33,071 nt of DNA from Nonomuraea zeae (GCF_005889725.1 NZ_VCKX01000125.1:1-33071), one strand, 5' to 3'; shown: positions 1-8,280, numbered from the stretch's first letter. Numbers and translations are program-made. Notes: generated by a model not told the origin, from the sequence alone.

Positions 1-142
1 GGGTGGGGTGTGAGCGGAGTACGGAGGGCTGGTTCCGCTCGGGGCACGGCGGGTGGTTTCCAGCGGGAGAGCCGCTGCTCACCGTGGCGTCAGGGTGGAC
101 GTCGGCGGGAGTTTTCCTGGAGTTTACGAAACGGGACCGTTG
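1..142. other. No recognisable gene at left edge
   Basis: An open frame runs through this stretch into the exporter gene, but its residues before the methionine at 211 look like translated non-coding DNA (arginine- and serine-rich, no motif). I see no gene, RNA or repeat here. It may hold the tail of a gene or leader whose body lies left of the window. Confidence 0.4.
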
Positions 143-193
143 CGTATCGGAATGCCTTGCGATACGGTATCGTTGCGAAACTCAGACGTATCG
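143..193. promoter_or_regulatory. Operator-like dyads upstream of the exporter
   Basis: A near-palindrome of 24 bp at 143-166 matches its own reverse complement at 20 positions, with outer arms CGTATCG and CGATACG. It overlaps a perfect dyad at 160-172 (CGATAC, one base, GTATCG), and a third CGTATCG half-site lies at 187-193. A weak promoter can be read across them (TTGCGT at 140-145, TACGGT at 163-168, 17-bp spacer). A repressor bound here would block the exporter gene. The TetR protein encoded at 1928 is the obvious candidate, but that link is inference. Confidence 0.6.
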
Positions 194-210
194 AAATTAA
201 GGACACTTTC

Positions 211-1761
211 ATGGACCCGAATTCAGGGCATCCACGCCGTTGGGGGATCCTCGGCGTGCTGGTGTTCAGCTTGCTGGCCGTCGTACTCGACAACACGATC
301 CTCAACGTGGCGATGAAGACCATCGCCGACAAGACGGTCGGTTTGGGCGCGACGCAAGGCGAGCTTGAATGGGCGATCAACAGCTACACGCTGGTGTTCG
401 CCGGGTTGCTGTTCACGTTCGGCGTGATCGGCGACCGGACAGGGCGCAAGCGGATGTTGTTCATCGGCATGGCGCTGTTCGGCCTGGCCTCGCTGGCCAG
501 TGCCTACTCCCAGGATCCGATGCAGTTGATCCTGGCCAGGGCGGCGATGGGCATCGGTGGTGCGGCGATCATGCCGGCGACCCTGGCCATCATCTCCAAC
601 GTCTTCCCGCCCGCTGAGCGCGGCAAGGCGATCGGCGTGTGGGCCGGTGGTGTGGGGCTTGCGGTGGCGATCGGCCCGATCACGGGCGGCCTGCTGATCG
701 AGCACTTCTGGTGGGGCTCGGTCTTCCTGATCAACGTGCCGATCGTGGTGGTCAGCATGATCCTCATCGCCACCGTCGTGCCCGAGTCGCGTGACCCGAA
801 GCCGTCCAGGCTGGACCCCGTCGGCGTGGTGCTGTCGATCATCGGTCTGGTCTCCATCGTCTACGGCATCATCCGCGGCGGCACGCTCGCCACCGTGGCC
901 AGCGCCGAGGTGCTGGTGCCGACCCTGTTCGGCGTGGCGGTGCTGGGCGTGTTCGTGTGGTGGGAGCGGCGCATCGATCACCCGGTCTTCGACGTGCGCA
1001 GCTTCAACAACGTCCGCTTCAGCTCGGCCATCGGCATGATGGGCATCGTCTTCTTCGCGATGATGGGCGGGATGTTCTTCCTGACCTTCTATCTGCAGGT
1101 CGTGCTGGGCTTCTCGCCGCTGCAGGCGGGTGCGCTGATGATCCCGTTCGCCGCGGCCCAGCTCATCTTCGCGCCGCTCAGCCAGCGGGTGAACGAGCGG
1201 TTCGGCGCCAAGCTGTCCGCGACGGTCAGCATGATCGTGGTGACGGCGGCGCTGGGCAGCTACGCGTTCATGGACCAGAACACGCCGATCGTGCTCATCG
1301 AGATCATCTTCTTCGTCCAGGGCACCGCGATGGCCAACATCATGCCGCCCGCCACCACCGCCATCATGGAGTCGCTGCCCAGGGAGAAGGCGGGCGTCGG
1401 CTCGGCCATGAGCAACACCGTCCGCCAGGTGGCCGGCGCGCTCGGCGTGGCCGTCCTCGGCTCGGTGCTGTCCTCCAGCTACCGCGGCGAGATGGCCTCC
1501 ACCCTGGCCTGGCTGCCGCCGGACGCGCGGCACGCGGCCGGCGAGTCGGTCGTGGCCACCGTGGGCATCGCGCAGGAGCTCGGCGAGCGGGGCCAGGCGA
1601 TGATCCAGCCCGCGTTCACCGCGTTCATCCACGGCATGCACATCACCGCGCTGGTCTCGGCGGTGATCGGGTTGATCGGTGTCGTGGTGGTCGCCCGGTG
1701 GATGCCGGGAAAGCCGCGTCCGGTCACGCAAGCGGAACATAAGGAACCGGCGGTAGTTTGA
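211..1761 (+). CDS. MFS drug exporter, DHA2 (14-TM) family
   Basis: A proton-coupled multidrug exporter of the inner membrane, 516 residues and about 14 hydrophobic segments, as usual for the EmrB/QacA branch. Visible motifs are the TM1 motif LDNTILNVA, the loop 2-3 motif GDRTGRKRM, and a TM5 antiporter motif with GVGLAVAIGP followed by the family block GSVFLINVP. The start at 211 was chosen because the protein begins with a typical cytoplasmic tail, AAGGA lies at 199-203, and residues upstream look non-coding. The C-terminal third is ordinary for the family. Operator-like dyads sit directly upstream and a TetR gene follows on the same strand, the usual arrangement for a drug-inducible pump. 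The substrate cannot be read from the sequence. Confidence 0.93.
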   Translation: MDPNSGHPRRWGILGVLVFSLLAVVLDNTILNVAMKTIADKTVGLGATQGELEWAINSYTLVFAGLLFTFGVIGDRTGRKRMLFIGMALFGLASLASAYSQDPMQLILARAAMGIGGAAIMPATLAIISNVFPPAERGKAIGVWAGGVGLAVAIGPITGGLLIEHFWWGSVFLINVPIVVVSMILIATVVPESRDPKPSRLDPVGVVLSIIGLVSIVYGIIRGGTLATVASAEVLVPTLFGVAVLGVFVWWERRIDHPVFDVRSFNNVRFSSAIGMMGIVFFAMMGGMFFLTFYLQVVLGFSPLQAGALMIPFAAAQLIFAPLSQRVNERFGAKLSATVSMIVVTAALGSYAFMDQNTPIVLIEIIFFVQGTAMANIMPPATTAIMESLPREKAGVGSAMSNTVRQVAGALGVAVLGSVLSSSYRGEMASTLAWLPPDARHAAGESVVATVGIAQELGERGQAMIQPAFTAFIHGMHITALVSAVIGLIGVVVVARWMPGKPRPVTQAEHKEPAVV

Positions 1762-1764
1762 CAT

Positions 1765-1791
1765 CCTCCCCTGCCGGACAGGCGGGGGAGG
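1765..1791 (+). terminator. Hairpin after the exporter gene
   Basis: An 11-bp stem with one G-U pair (CCTCCCCTGCC, loop GGACA, GGCGGGGGAGG) begins three bases after the exporter stop. No T-run follows. It can act as a terminator, but the sequence also resembles the CATCCTCCCC-type subterminal hairpins of IS200/IS605 elements; see the finding on 1761-1920. Confidence 0.55.
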
Positions 1792-1882
1792 AGCAGCCGA
1801 GTTCGCGCCGAGAGGAGGACAGGTTGAGGTACGCGCACATCAGGGGGGCCGACGCGCTCGACCGTCCCCACGTATCCTGCCC

Positions 1883-1899
1883 GCCCCGAAGCACGGGGC
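1883..1899. other. Second short hairpin before the tetR-type gene
   Basis: GCCCCG, loop AAGCA, CGGGGC: a perfect 6-bp stem. With the hairpin at 1765 it brackets about 110 bp without coding signals. It may be part of a decayed IS200/IS605-like end or of the leader of the next gene. Confidence 0.35.
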
Positions 1900-1927
1900 A
1901 CCCTTGTAGATATACGGTGAGACCGCG

Positions 1928-2539
1928 ATGACGATCCAGGAACCAGTGACTGCCCGGCCGGCCGGCCGTCCCCGCAGCGAGAAGGCCGAAAAGGCGATCA
2001 TCGATGCGACCCTCGACCTGATCGGTGAGGGCATGGGCGTCTCGGAGCTGTCCATAGAGGCGATCGCGTCGAGAGCGGGCGTCGGCAAGACGACGATCTA
2101 CCGGCGCTGGTCCAACAAGGAGGACCTCGTCGTCGACGCGCTCTCCACGCTGAAGGCGCCGCTGCCGGTGCTCACCGGCGAGTCGGTGCGCGCCGACCTG
2201 ATCAGCCTGCTCGACGCCATGCGCAGGGAGGCGGGCCAGCGCCGCAGCCGCTGCGTGATGAACATCGCGATGAACGAGGCCGACCGCCACCCGCGGCTGA
2301 TGGAACGCTTCCTGAAGCGGGCCGTCGAGCCGCGCAGGGAGGCGATGCGCGCCGTGATCGAGCGCGGCATCGCCTCCGGTGAGCTGCGCGCCGACCTGGA
2401 CGTCGACCTCGGCATGGCGATCCTGTCCGGCACCATGCTCTGGCACACCAAGTGGGGCCCCGCCGGCGACCTTCCCGCCGACCTGGCCGAACGGGTCGTG
2501 AACGCGGCCCTGGCGGGAATGGCCCCCGAGGGCCGGTAG
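1928..2539 (+). CDS. TetR/AcrR family transcriptional regulator
   Basis: A 203-residue DNA-binding repressor of ordinary TetR length. The N-terminal HTH is clear: residues 15-65 include GRPRSEKAEKAIIDATLDLI, then SIEAIASRAGVGKTTIYRRW, the standard recognition helix. The C-terminal ligand domain matches the common TetR_C type, ending in GTMLWHTKWGP. The ATG follows a TACGGT box at 1913-1918 by nine bases with no clear ribosome binding site, so the message may have a very short leader. It lies downstream of the DHA2 exporter on the same strand, separated by two hairpins. Its likely job is to repress that exporter through the dyads at 143-193. Confidence 0.9.
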   Translation: MTIQEPVTARPAGRPRSEKAEKAIIDATLDLIGEGMGVSELSIEAIASRAGVGKTTIYRRWSNKEDLVVDALSTLKAPLPVLTGESVRADLISLLDAMRREAGQRRSRCVMNIAMNEADRHPRLMERFLKRAVEPRREAMRAVIERGIASGELRADLDVDLGMAILSGTMLWHTKWGPAGDLPADLAERVVNAALAGMAPEGR

Positions 2540-2601
2540 TCCCGGCACGTGGTGCTCGATTTACGACAAAGTGCCTGATCACGTACGGACATGCGGGGTG
2601 T

Positions 2602-2607
2602 TAGCGT
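2602..2607 (+). promoter_or_regulatory. -10 element for a leaderless message
   Basis: TAGCGT fits the actinobacterial TANNNT consensus and ends seven bases before the ATG at 2615. That is the spacing at which transcription starts on the A of the start codon. No ribosome binding site is present, and no convincing -35 was seen. Confidence 0.5.
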
Positions 2608-2614
2608 CCATCGC

Positions 2615-3214
2615 ATGACTGAACTGATCGCTCCCACGGAACGGCTCCATTCCTCGTGGCTCGCGGCGCGCGACGAGTGGCACCCTGGCGCTCACCAGGA
2701 CGGGGCGGGCTTACGGCTGGTCGTCGACGATGAGCTCGACAGCCCGGACGGGTTCGCCTCGTGGGTGCAGCAACTGCGCGAGCAGTCGGACTGGTCGCTG
2801 CCGGCCGGGGAAGGACTCGTCCACGCCACCCACTGGTGGATCGTCGAAGGTGAGACCTATCTCGGAGCCATCGATCTCCGGCACTATCTGAACGGCATCC
2901 TGCTGGAAGGCGGCGGGCACATCGGCTACAGCATCCGGCCGTCCGCCAGGAGGCGAGGGCTGGCCACGTGGGCGCTGGGCGAGGTTCTGCGCGAGGCGCC
3001 GGCGCTCGGTCTGGACCGGGTCCTGCTCACCTGTGACGACGGCAACGTCGGTTCGGCACGCACCATCGAAAGCAACGGTGGTGTCTTGGAAGATGTGCGC
3101 AGCACCGAGATCGGGGTCAAGCGCCGCTACTGGATCGTTCTCGATGACGCTGGTCGCAGCCGTTCGCCGATGACGGCGACGAGGGCCGGTGCCTCGTGGC
3201 GGGCGGTGAGTTGA
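2615..3214 (+). CDS. GNAT family N-acetyltransferase
   Basis: A predicted acetyl-CoA-dependent acyltransferase of 199 residues. The central part has the GNAT fold signature: HIGYSIRPSARRRGLAT gives beta-4 and the pyrophosphate loop (RxxGxA), followed by VLLTCDDGNVGSARTIESNGG, the usual N-xxS-xRxIExNGG region. It ends its fold at KRRYWI, and about 25 further residues look like an unstructured read-through tail. The start at 2615 (MTELIAPTERL) is preferred over an in-frame ATG at 2591, because a TANNNT box lies seven bases upstream. The acceptor substrate is unknown. No co-transcribed partner is evident. Confidence 0.85.
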   Translation: MTELIAPTERLHSSWLAARDEWHPGAHQDGAGLRLVVDDELDSPDGFASWVQQLREQSDWSLPAGEGLVHATHWWIVEGETYLGAIDLRHYLNGILLEGGGHIGYSIRPSARRRGLATWALGEVLREAPALGLDRVLLTCDDGNVGSARTIESNGGVLEDVRSTEIGVKRRYWIVLDDAGRSRSPMTATRAGASWRAVS

Positions 3215-3373
3215 CCACCTGGCTGCTGGTGCTCACCCGCCCGATGAGCATGATGCCTGTGGCGGCCGGCTCGGTGGCGACGCCCGGCGATCCGCGGGTG
3301 TGATCATTCCGATCTTGATCCACTTTCGTGGCACGCCCTAGGCAGAACATGAGCGTTGCTCTACTCTCGCGCC
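3215..3373. other. Short intergenic region before the envelope operon
   Basis: No gene recognised. A plus-strand frame encodes a short hydrophobic peptide (WLLVLTRPMSMMPVAAGS) that ends at a stop by about 3302; it has no family match I know and may be a gene remnant or chance. The last bases carry a -10 box at 3362-3367. Confidence 0.4.
3362..3367 (+). promoter_or_regulatory. -10 element, probably leaderless start of the envelope operon
   Basis: TACTCT (TANNNT) ends six bases before the ATG at 3374, with no ribosome binding site for that ATG. The alternative ATG at 3383 would have a nine-base leader. Confidence 0.4.
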
Positions 3374-5569
3374 ATGCCCCCCATGCGCAGAATCGCGATG
3401 ATCGTCGCGCTCACCTCAGGCCTGCTGTTACCCGCCGGCGCCGCCCTGGCCCACGAGGAGCGTCCGGTGACGTTCCCCGATGGTTCCGGGACGGTGCCGG
3501 TGCTGCGGGCAGGCGAGCCGGACCTGCTCGTCTGCACCTCGGACAAGGCCGACTTCGAGCGGAGAATCGCGACGTTTTCCGCGGAGCTCAAGCAGCGCAA
3601 CCTCGACCTTTTCGCAAAATGCCAGAAAAGCGGGGTCAGAAACCTGCAAGAGGCGGTCGATCAGGTCAGCCGGCCCGGAATGACGATCGCTCTCCTGCCC
3701 GGTCTCTACCGTGAGGAGCCCAGCCGGGCCGCCCCCACCGGTGAGTGCGCCAATCTGCCCGCCCGGTGGTCGAGCTGGGGATACCAGATCCTCAGCTTCG
3801 AACAGCAGCAGAAGTGCCCGCACAACCAGAACCTCGTCGCCATCCTCGGCAAGAAGGACCTGCAGATCGTGGGCACGGGAGCCGGTCCGCTCGACGTGGT
3901 CGTGGACGCCGAGTACCGCAAGCTCAACGCCATCCGCGCCGACCGCACCGACGGCATCTACTTCAAGAACTTCACCGCCCAGCGCACCACGTTCAACTCC
4001 CTGTACGTCCTGGAGACCGACGGCTTCGTCATCGACCAGGTCCTCACCCGCTGGAACGACGAGTACGGCTTCCTCACCTTCGCCAGCGACCACGGTCTTT
4101 ACACCGACTGCGAGGCGTACGGGAACGGCGACGGCGGCCTCTACCCGGGCAGCGCCTCCAACCTGAACGACGGCCGCGGCCACGACGTGCCCCGCTACGC
4201 CATCGAGATCCGCCGCTGCAAGAGCCACGACAACGCGCTCGGCTACTCGGGCACCGCGGGCGACTCGATGTGGGTGCACGACAACGAGTTCTACAACAAC
4301 ATGGTCGGCGCCACGATGGACAGCCTCTGGCCCTCCCACCCCGGACTGCCGCAGAACCACGCGAAGTTCGAGAACAACAAGATCTACGACAACAACCGCG
4401 ACTACTACCGCCACACCCGCGACGGCACCTGCGCCAAACCGCCGGCCGAGCGCGGCTACGAGCGCGGCGTGGTCTGCTCGCAGGTGGGCGTGCCGCCGGG
4501 CACGGGCATCCTGGTCGCCGGCGGCAACTACAACGTCTTCAAGGACAACCACCTGTGGGGTCACCAGGGGGCGGCCTTCCATCTCTTCGGCGTGCCCGCG
4601 TTCATCCGGGGCGAGAGCGATCTGGCCAAGCAGGCCGACACGTCCAACTACAACCGGTACGAGGGCAACGTCTTCGGCGTGAGCCCAACGGGGGAGCGGC
4701 GGCCGAACGGGCGCGACGTGTGGTGGGACGGGCAGGGCACGGGCAACTGCTGGCAGGGCGACACGGGTGCGTCGTCGCCCGCCGTGCTGCCAGTGTGCGC
4801 GGCCAAGGCGCCCGAGCTGTCGGGCGGGGCCGAGCGGCTGCTGGCCGAGCCCGTGAAGATCATCAAGCTGTATCTGTGCGCGGACTTCAGCGCCTCGGAC
4901 GCCCGCCTGCCCGCTGGATGCGACTGGTTCGGCGCGTCGGGGCTCGGCAAGGTGGAGGCCCAGCTCGCGCTGGGCGGCTCGGTGGTGCTGGGGCTGCTGG
5001 CGGGGCTGTTCTGGTGGCGCTCCCGGCGGACCGCTCGCCGCCCCGGCGGCCCCCGGGCGGCGGACGGCGGCGCCGGGGCGGCGGATGACGGCGCCGCAGT
5101 GTCGGACGGCGGCGCGGGGATGTCGGACGGTGGCGCCGGGGCGGCCGACGGCGGCGCCGGGGCCGGGGCCGGAGGGTCGGTGAGCGTGCGGCGGGGGCAT
5201 CGGCTGATCGTGGCGGGGACCGTGGTCGGCCTGCTCGGGCTCGCGCTCGACGTGGTGGCGGCGGCGGTGGACAGCCCGGCGCAGGCCGGGGTCGCGCTGC
5301 TGTTCATGGCGGCGTGGTGGCTCTGCCTGGGGACGGCGCTGCGGGCCGGGCGGCCCGTTTTCGGCTGGTTCACCATCGTGCTGGGGGTGCTGGCCTGCGC
5401 CGACGCCTTCGACCGGGTGGTGCAGCTGATCCCGCTCCTGCCGCTCGGGCCCGGGTGGATCCGGGGACTGGTCACCGGGTTCTGGGTGCTGTGCGCGGTC
5501 GTCGTGCTGGCGCCCAGGCGCAGCCGTACGGCGGAGGTGGCCTCCGCCGAGACGGGGGTGCCCGCATGA
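3374..5569 (+). CDS. Secreted right-handed beta-helix protein with C-terminal membrane segments
   Basis: A 731-residue envelope protein. A signal peptide is clear (MRRIAMIVALTSGLLLPAG then AALA|HEERPV). A short N-terminal domain is followed from about residue 90 by a parallel beta-helix: repeated D/N-rich turns such as GIYFKNFTAQRTTF, GFVIDQVLTRW, YTDCEAYGNGDGG, WVHDNEFYNN and KFENNKIYDNN. Such folds usually bind or cleave polysaccharide, but no lyase or hydrolase catalytic set is recognised. After one hydrophobic segment (LGGSVVLGLLAGLFWW) comes a low-complexity DGGAGA linker, then three or more membrane segments, so the helix is tethered outside the cell. The stop overlaps the next gene's start (ATGA). 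Function unknown; the family recurs in actinobacteria with the same neighbours as far as I recall. Confidence 0.85.
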   Translation: MPPMRRIAMIVALTSGLLLPAGAALAHEERPVTFPDGSGTVPVLRAGEPDLLVCTSDKADFERRIATFSAELKQRNLDLFAKCQKSGVRNLQEAVDQVSRPGMTIALLPGLYREEPSRAAPTGECANLPARWSSWGYQILSFEQQQKCPHNQNLVAILGKKDLQIVGTGAGPLDVVVDAEYRKLNAIRADRTDGIYFKNFTAQRTTFNSLYVLETDGFVIDQVLTRWNDEYGFLTFASDHGLYTDCEAYGNGDGGLYPGSASNLNDGRGHDVPRYAIEIRRCKSHDNALGYSGTAGDSMWVHDNEFYNNMVGATMDSLWPSHPGLPQNHAKFENNKIYDNNRDYYRHTRDGTCAKPPAERGYERGVVCSQVGVPPGTGILVAGGNYNVFKDNHLWGHQGAAFHLFGVPAFIRGESDLAKQADTSNYNRYEGNVFGVSPTGERRPNGRDVWWDGQGTGNCWQGDTGASSPAVLPVCAAKAPELSGGAERLLAEPVKIIKLYLCADFSASDARLPAGCDWFGASGLGKVEAQLALGGSVVLGLLAGLFWWRSRRTARRPGGPRAADGGAGAADDGAAVSDGGAGMSDGGAGAADGGAGAGAGGSVSVRRGHRLIVAGTVVGLLGLALDVVAAAVDSPAQAGVALLFMAAWWLCLGTALRAGRPVFGWFTIVLGVLACADAFDRVVQLIPLLPLGPGWIRGLVTGFWVLCAVVVLAPRRSRTAEVASAETGVPA
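5057..5172 (+). repeat. GC-rich minisatellite in the beta-helix gene
   Basis: Imperfect tandem units of about 24 bp built on GCGGACGGCGGCGCCGGG encode ADGGAGA / SDGGAGM blocks between two membrane parts of the protein. The repeat is in frame, so copy-number change would only alter linker length. Confidence 0.7.
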
Positions 5570-6120
5570 GACGACCGGCCGCCCACCCAGGCGCCGCCGC
5601 CGTCCACGCGGGTACAACCAGCGGGAGTGTGGGTGCTGCCGTCCGGGTCGGGGTGGCTGGTCGGGCGGGCCCGGCTGGTCGGGCGGGTGTGGGCCGCTGG
5701 ATGAGCGCGGCCGTCCGGCTGAGTGCGGCCGTTCGGGTGAGTGTGGCCGGGATGGCGGGGGTGCTCGTGTGCGTGCTCGCCACCGCGTGCGGCCCGCTGT
5801 CGGAGACCCATCGCAATCCGGGCAACAGCCACCAGGTGGCGACAGGAACGCCGAGCGGGCGGCCCGAGGCCGAGATCACGATCGCCGGCGGCCGGGTGAG
5901 CCCGCCCTCGGGATGGCTGGAGGTGGCCAAGGGGCAGCAGGTCAGCATCACGGTCACCAGCGATGTGGCCGACGAGCTGCATGTGCATGGCTACGACCTC
6001 GAGGCAGAGCTGCGGCCTGGGGTCCCGGCGACGGTGCGGTTCACGGCGAACCTGACCGGCGTGTTCGAGGTGGAGACCCATCGGAGCGGCCTCGTGCTCA
6101 CGCAGGTCGCGGTCCGATGA
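5566..6120 (+). CDS. Cupredoxin-like lipoprotein
   Basis: A secreted protein of 184 residues anchored by a lipobox: the hydrophobic stretch VAGMAGVLVCVLATAC ends in LATAC, so lipidation is expected at that cysteine (about residue 69). The mature part, about 115 residues, has a cupredoxin-like fold: GRVSPPSGWLEVAKGQQVSI, DELHVHGYD, then TGVFEVETHRSG. Histidines occupy positions used in copper sites, but the usual cysteine ligand of a type 1 site is absent, so copper binding is doubtful. The start is the ATG overlapping the previous stop; an in-frame ATG at 5701 gives a shorter and more typical signal peptide, and may be the true start. It is coupled by ATGA overlaps to both neighbours. Confidence 0.8.
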   Translation: MRRPAAHPGAAAVHAGTTSGSVGAAVRVGVAGRAGPAGRAGVGRWMSAAVRLSAAVRVSVAGMAGVLVCVLATACGPLSETHRNPGNSHQVATGTPSGRPEAEITIAGGRVSPPSGWLEVAKGQQVSITVTSDVADELHVHGYDLEAELRPGVPATVRFTANLTGVFEVETHRSGLVLTQVAVR

Positions 6121-7496
6121 GCGGGGTGCTCGCGCACGGGGTCGGCAGTCGCGGTGACCTGCCGATCCCGCTGTTCTACGCCTACGCGGGCGCGTTCGCG
6201 GCGCTCGTGGTGTCGTTCCTGGCGCTCGGCCTGCTCTGGGCCGATTCGCGTTTCCGCGGTGACCGGGCGGGCCGGGTGATCGAGGTACGGGTGCCCGCCC
6301 GGCCGGCGCGCGTCCTGGCCCTCCTGGCCGCCCTCTACACCCTCGGCTGGCTCGCCGCCGGCCTCGCGAGCGGGACCACCTTGAGCCCGGCGGGTGGGAA
6401 CGGCCTGAGCCCCGGGAGCGGCTTGAGCCCTGGGAGCACCTTGAGCCCCATGGACGGGAGCAGCGCGAGCCCCCTGCCCGCGACCGGCCCGAGCCCGAGC
6501 CTGGCGGAGGGGATCGCCGTGCCGGTGGACGAGAACGCGGGCCCCTACCTCGTGTACGTGCTCTTCTGGGTCGGCCTCGTCCCCGCCTCGCTCCTGCTCG
6601 GCCCGATCTGGCGGTCGCTGAATCCGTTCCGGCTCCTCCCCGACCGCCCGCGCCGCCCGCTCCCGCCCCGCCTCGGCTACTGGCCCGCCGCAGCGGGACT
6701 GCTCGCGTTCACCTGGATGGAGCTGGTCGCCCCCGACCCCGCCGACGCCCGCACGTTGCTGATCTTCTTCGCCGGGTACGCCGCCGTCCAGCTCGCCGGC
6801 ACCTGGACGTACGGCCACGCCTGGCTGGAACGCGGCGACCCGTTCGAGGTGTACTCGACCCTGATCGGCCACCTGTCACCGATCGGCAGGAGGGCGGACG
6901 GCCGCCGCGTCCTGCGCAACCCCTTCGACGGCCTCGACGCCGTCCAGCCCGCCCCCGGCCTGGTCGCCACCGTCTGCGTCCTGCTCGGCAGCACCGGCTA
7001 CGACGGCTTCTCCACCGCCCCCGTTTGGGTGGACGCCCTGCAGTCGGGCCCGCTCGGCCGCACGGCCCTGGGCACGCTCGGCCTGCTCGCGGCGGTGGCG
7101 GGCGTGGCCGTCCTGTACGCCGCCTGCCTCGGCGCGGCCGGCCTGATCGGCGGCACGAGAGGGCTGGGCGCCCGCTTCGCCCACTCCCTGGTGCCGATCG
7201 CCACCGGCTACCTGATCGCCCACTACTTCTCCCTGCTGCTCATCGAGGGCCAGCGGGCGATCATCCTGGCCCTGGGCCTGGACGCCGAGCCGGACCAGAA
7301 CGTCGTCGCCCCGGCGACGATCGCCACCGTTCAGGTGCTGGCGATCGTGCTCGGCCACGTCGCGGGCGTGGTGGCCGCCCACGACCGCTCGGTACGGCTG
7401 TTGCCGCCCGCCCGCGCGGTCGCCGGCCAGATCCCCCTGTTCGTGCTGATGATCTGTTACACCGTCGGCGGCCTGACCCTCCTCCTGGCCGCCTGA
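6117..7496 (+). CDS. Polytopic membrane protein, third gene of the envelope operon
   Basis: A 459-residue integral membrane protein with about ten to eleven hydrophobic segments. A conserved-looking loop, GPIWRSLNPFRLLPDRP, follows the fourth segment, and the C-terminal half includes ARFAHSLVPIATGYLIAHYFSLLLIEGQ with histidines inside membrane segments. Proteins like this in actinobacteria are sometimes annotated fenitrothion hydrolase; I see no support for that activity here. The start overlaps the lipoprotein stop (ATGA). Residues 85-125 are a low-complexity extracytoplasmic loop made of repeated LSPGS units. Intramembrane histidines and the cupredoxin-like partner suggest metal or redox work, but this is inference. 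Confidence 0.75.
   Translation: MSGVLAHGVGSRGDLPIPLFYAYAGAFAALVVSFLALGLLWADSRFRGDRAGRVIEVRVPARPARVLALLAALYTLGWLAAGLASGTTLSPAGGNGLSPGSGLSPGSTLSPMDGSSASPLPATGPSPSLAEGIAVPVDENAGPYLVYVLFWVGLVPASLLLGPIWRSLNPFRLLPDRPRRPLPPRLGYWPAAAGLLAFTWMELVAPDPADARTLLIFFAGYAAVQLAGTWTYGHAWLERGDPFEVYSTLIGHLSPIGRRADGRRVLRNPFDGLDAVQPAPGLVATVCVLLGSTGYDGFSTAPVWVDALQSGPLGRTALGTLGLLAAVAGVAVLYAACLGAAGLIGGTRGLGARFAHSLVPIATGYLIAHYFSLLLIEGQRAIILALGLDAEPDQNVVAPATIATVQVLAIVLGHVAGVVAAHDRSVRLLPPARAVAGQIPLFVLMICYTVGGLTLLLAA
6381..6475 (+). repeat. Degenerate tandem repeat coding for LSPGS units
   Basis: Repeats on the theme TTGAGCCC(C/T)GGGAGC, about 15-18 bp each, encode LSPAGGNGLSPGSGLSPGS and similar. They lie in one loop of the membrane protein, and the frame is kept. 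Confidence 0.6.
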
Positions 7497-7503
7497 GCGG
7501 CGA

Positions 7504-8280
7504 TCACGAGGACGTCCTGCGGCGGAACAGCACCGCCGCGACCGGGACGCTGACCGCCACCGTGCCCGCCAGCCACCCGGCGGCCACCACCCCGGCGGAG
7601 CCCATCGGCTGGTCGAGGAGCAGCGCCCGCAGGGCGGTCACGATGGGCGTGGCCGGCTGGTTCTCGGCGAAGGCCCTGAGCACGTCCGGCATGGTCTCCG
7701 CCGGGACGACGCCGTCCGACAGGTAGGGCAGGAACAGGACGATGAAGCTGAACGCGCCCGCCGCCTGCGTCGATCTGACCAGCAGGCCCCACAGGACCGC
7801 GAGCGAGGACATCGCCAGGACGTACCCCACGATCAACAGCAGCACCAGCGCCCAGTCGGCCGGGCCGGCGGAGGGACGGAAGCCCAGCGCGACCGCCGCG
7901 GCCAGGGAGATGGCCGCTGCGGCGACGTTGCGGATAACTGAGGCCACGACGTGCCCGGCGGGCACGACCCAGCCGCTGATCGGCAGGGTGCGGAAGCGGT
8001 CGATCATCCCGCCGGTCATGTCGTCGGCGATGTTCACGGCGGTCAGCGCGGCCCCGTACCCGCTGGACATGAGCAGCACGGCGGGCACCACGAAGTCGAT
8101 GTAGGCCAGCCCGCTGGAGCCGGTGGTGATCGCGCCGCCGAAGACGTACACGAACAGGACCATGATGAGCACGGGCAGGGCCGTGTTCACGATGAGGCTG
8201 TCGGGGATGCGCAGCTCGCGGCGGATGTCGCGGACGACGAGGCGGCGCAGGTCGCCGGCCGCGGTCAGGGGGCCGTTCAT
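7504..8280 (-). CDS. ABC-2 type permease (drug exporter, DrrB-like)
   Basis: A 258-residue membrane subunit of an ABC exporter with six hydrophobic segments. Features typical of the family are the amphipathic N-terminus RRLVVRDIRRELRIPDSLI, the loop NIADDMTGGMIDRFRTLPIS (the conserved ABC-2 loop), and the C-terminal LPYLSDGVVPAETMPDVLRAFAENQPATPI, which is characteristic of DrrB-type daunorubicin-resistance permeases. Its ATG overlaps the ATPase stop by four bases, so the two are translationally coupled. It ends seven bases from the convergent membrane-protein gene. The substrate is unknown; a lipophilic drug or natural product is likely. Confidence 0.9.
   Translation of the reverse strand: MNGPLTAAGDLRRLVVRDIRRELRIPDSLIVNTALPVLIMVLFVYVFGGAITTGSSGLAYIDFVVPAVLLMSSGYGAALTAVNIADDMTGGMIDRFRTLPISGWVVPAGHVVASVIRNVAAAAISLAAAVALGFRPSAGPADWALVLLLIVGYVLAMSSLAVLWGLLVRSTQAAGAFSFIVLFLPYLSDGVVPAETMPDVLRAFAENQPATPIVTALRALLLDQPMGSAGVVAAGWLAGTVAVSVPVAAVLFRRRTSS

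Noticed and set aside
223..1764. Long minus-strand frame opposite the DHA2 exporter
   Set aside because: His/Arg/Asp-rich translation with no motif; it is the antisense shadow of a high-GC gene.
3428..5617. Minus-strand frame of about 730 codons opposite the beta-helix gene
   Set aside because: Low-complexity valine/alanine/arginine translation mirroring the real gene; no start signal or family features.
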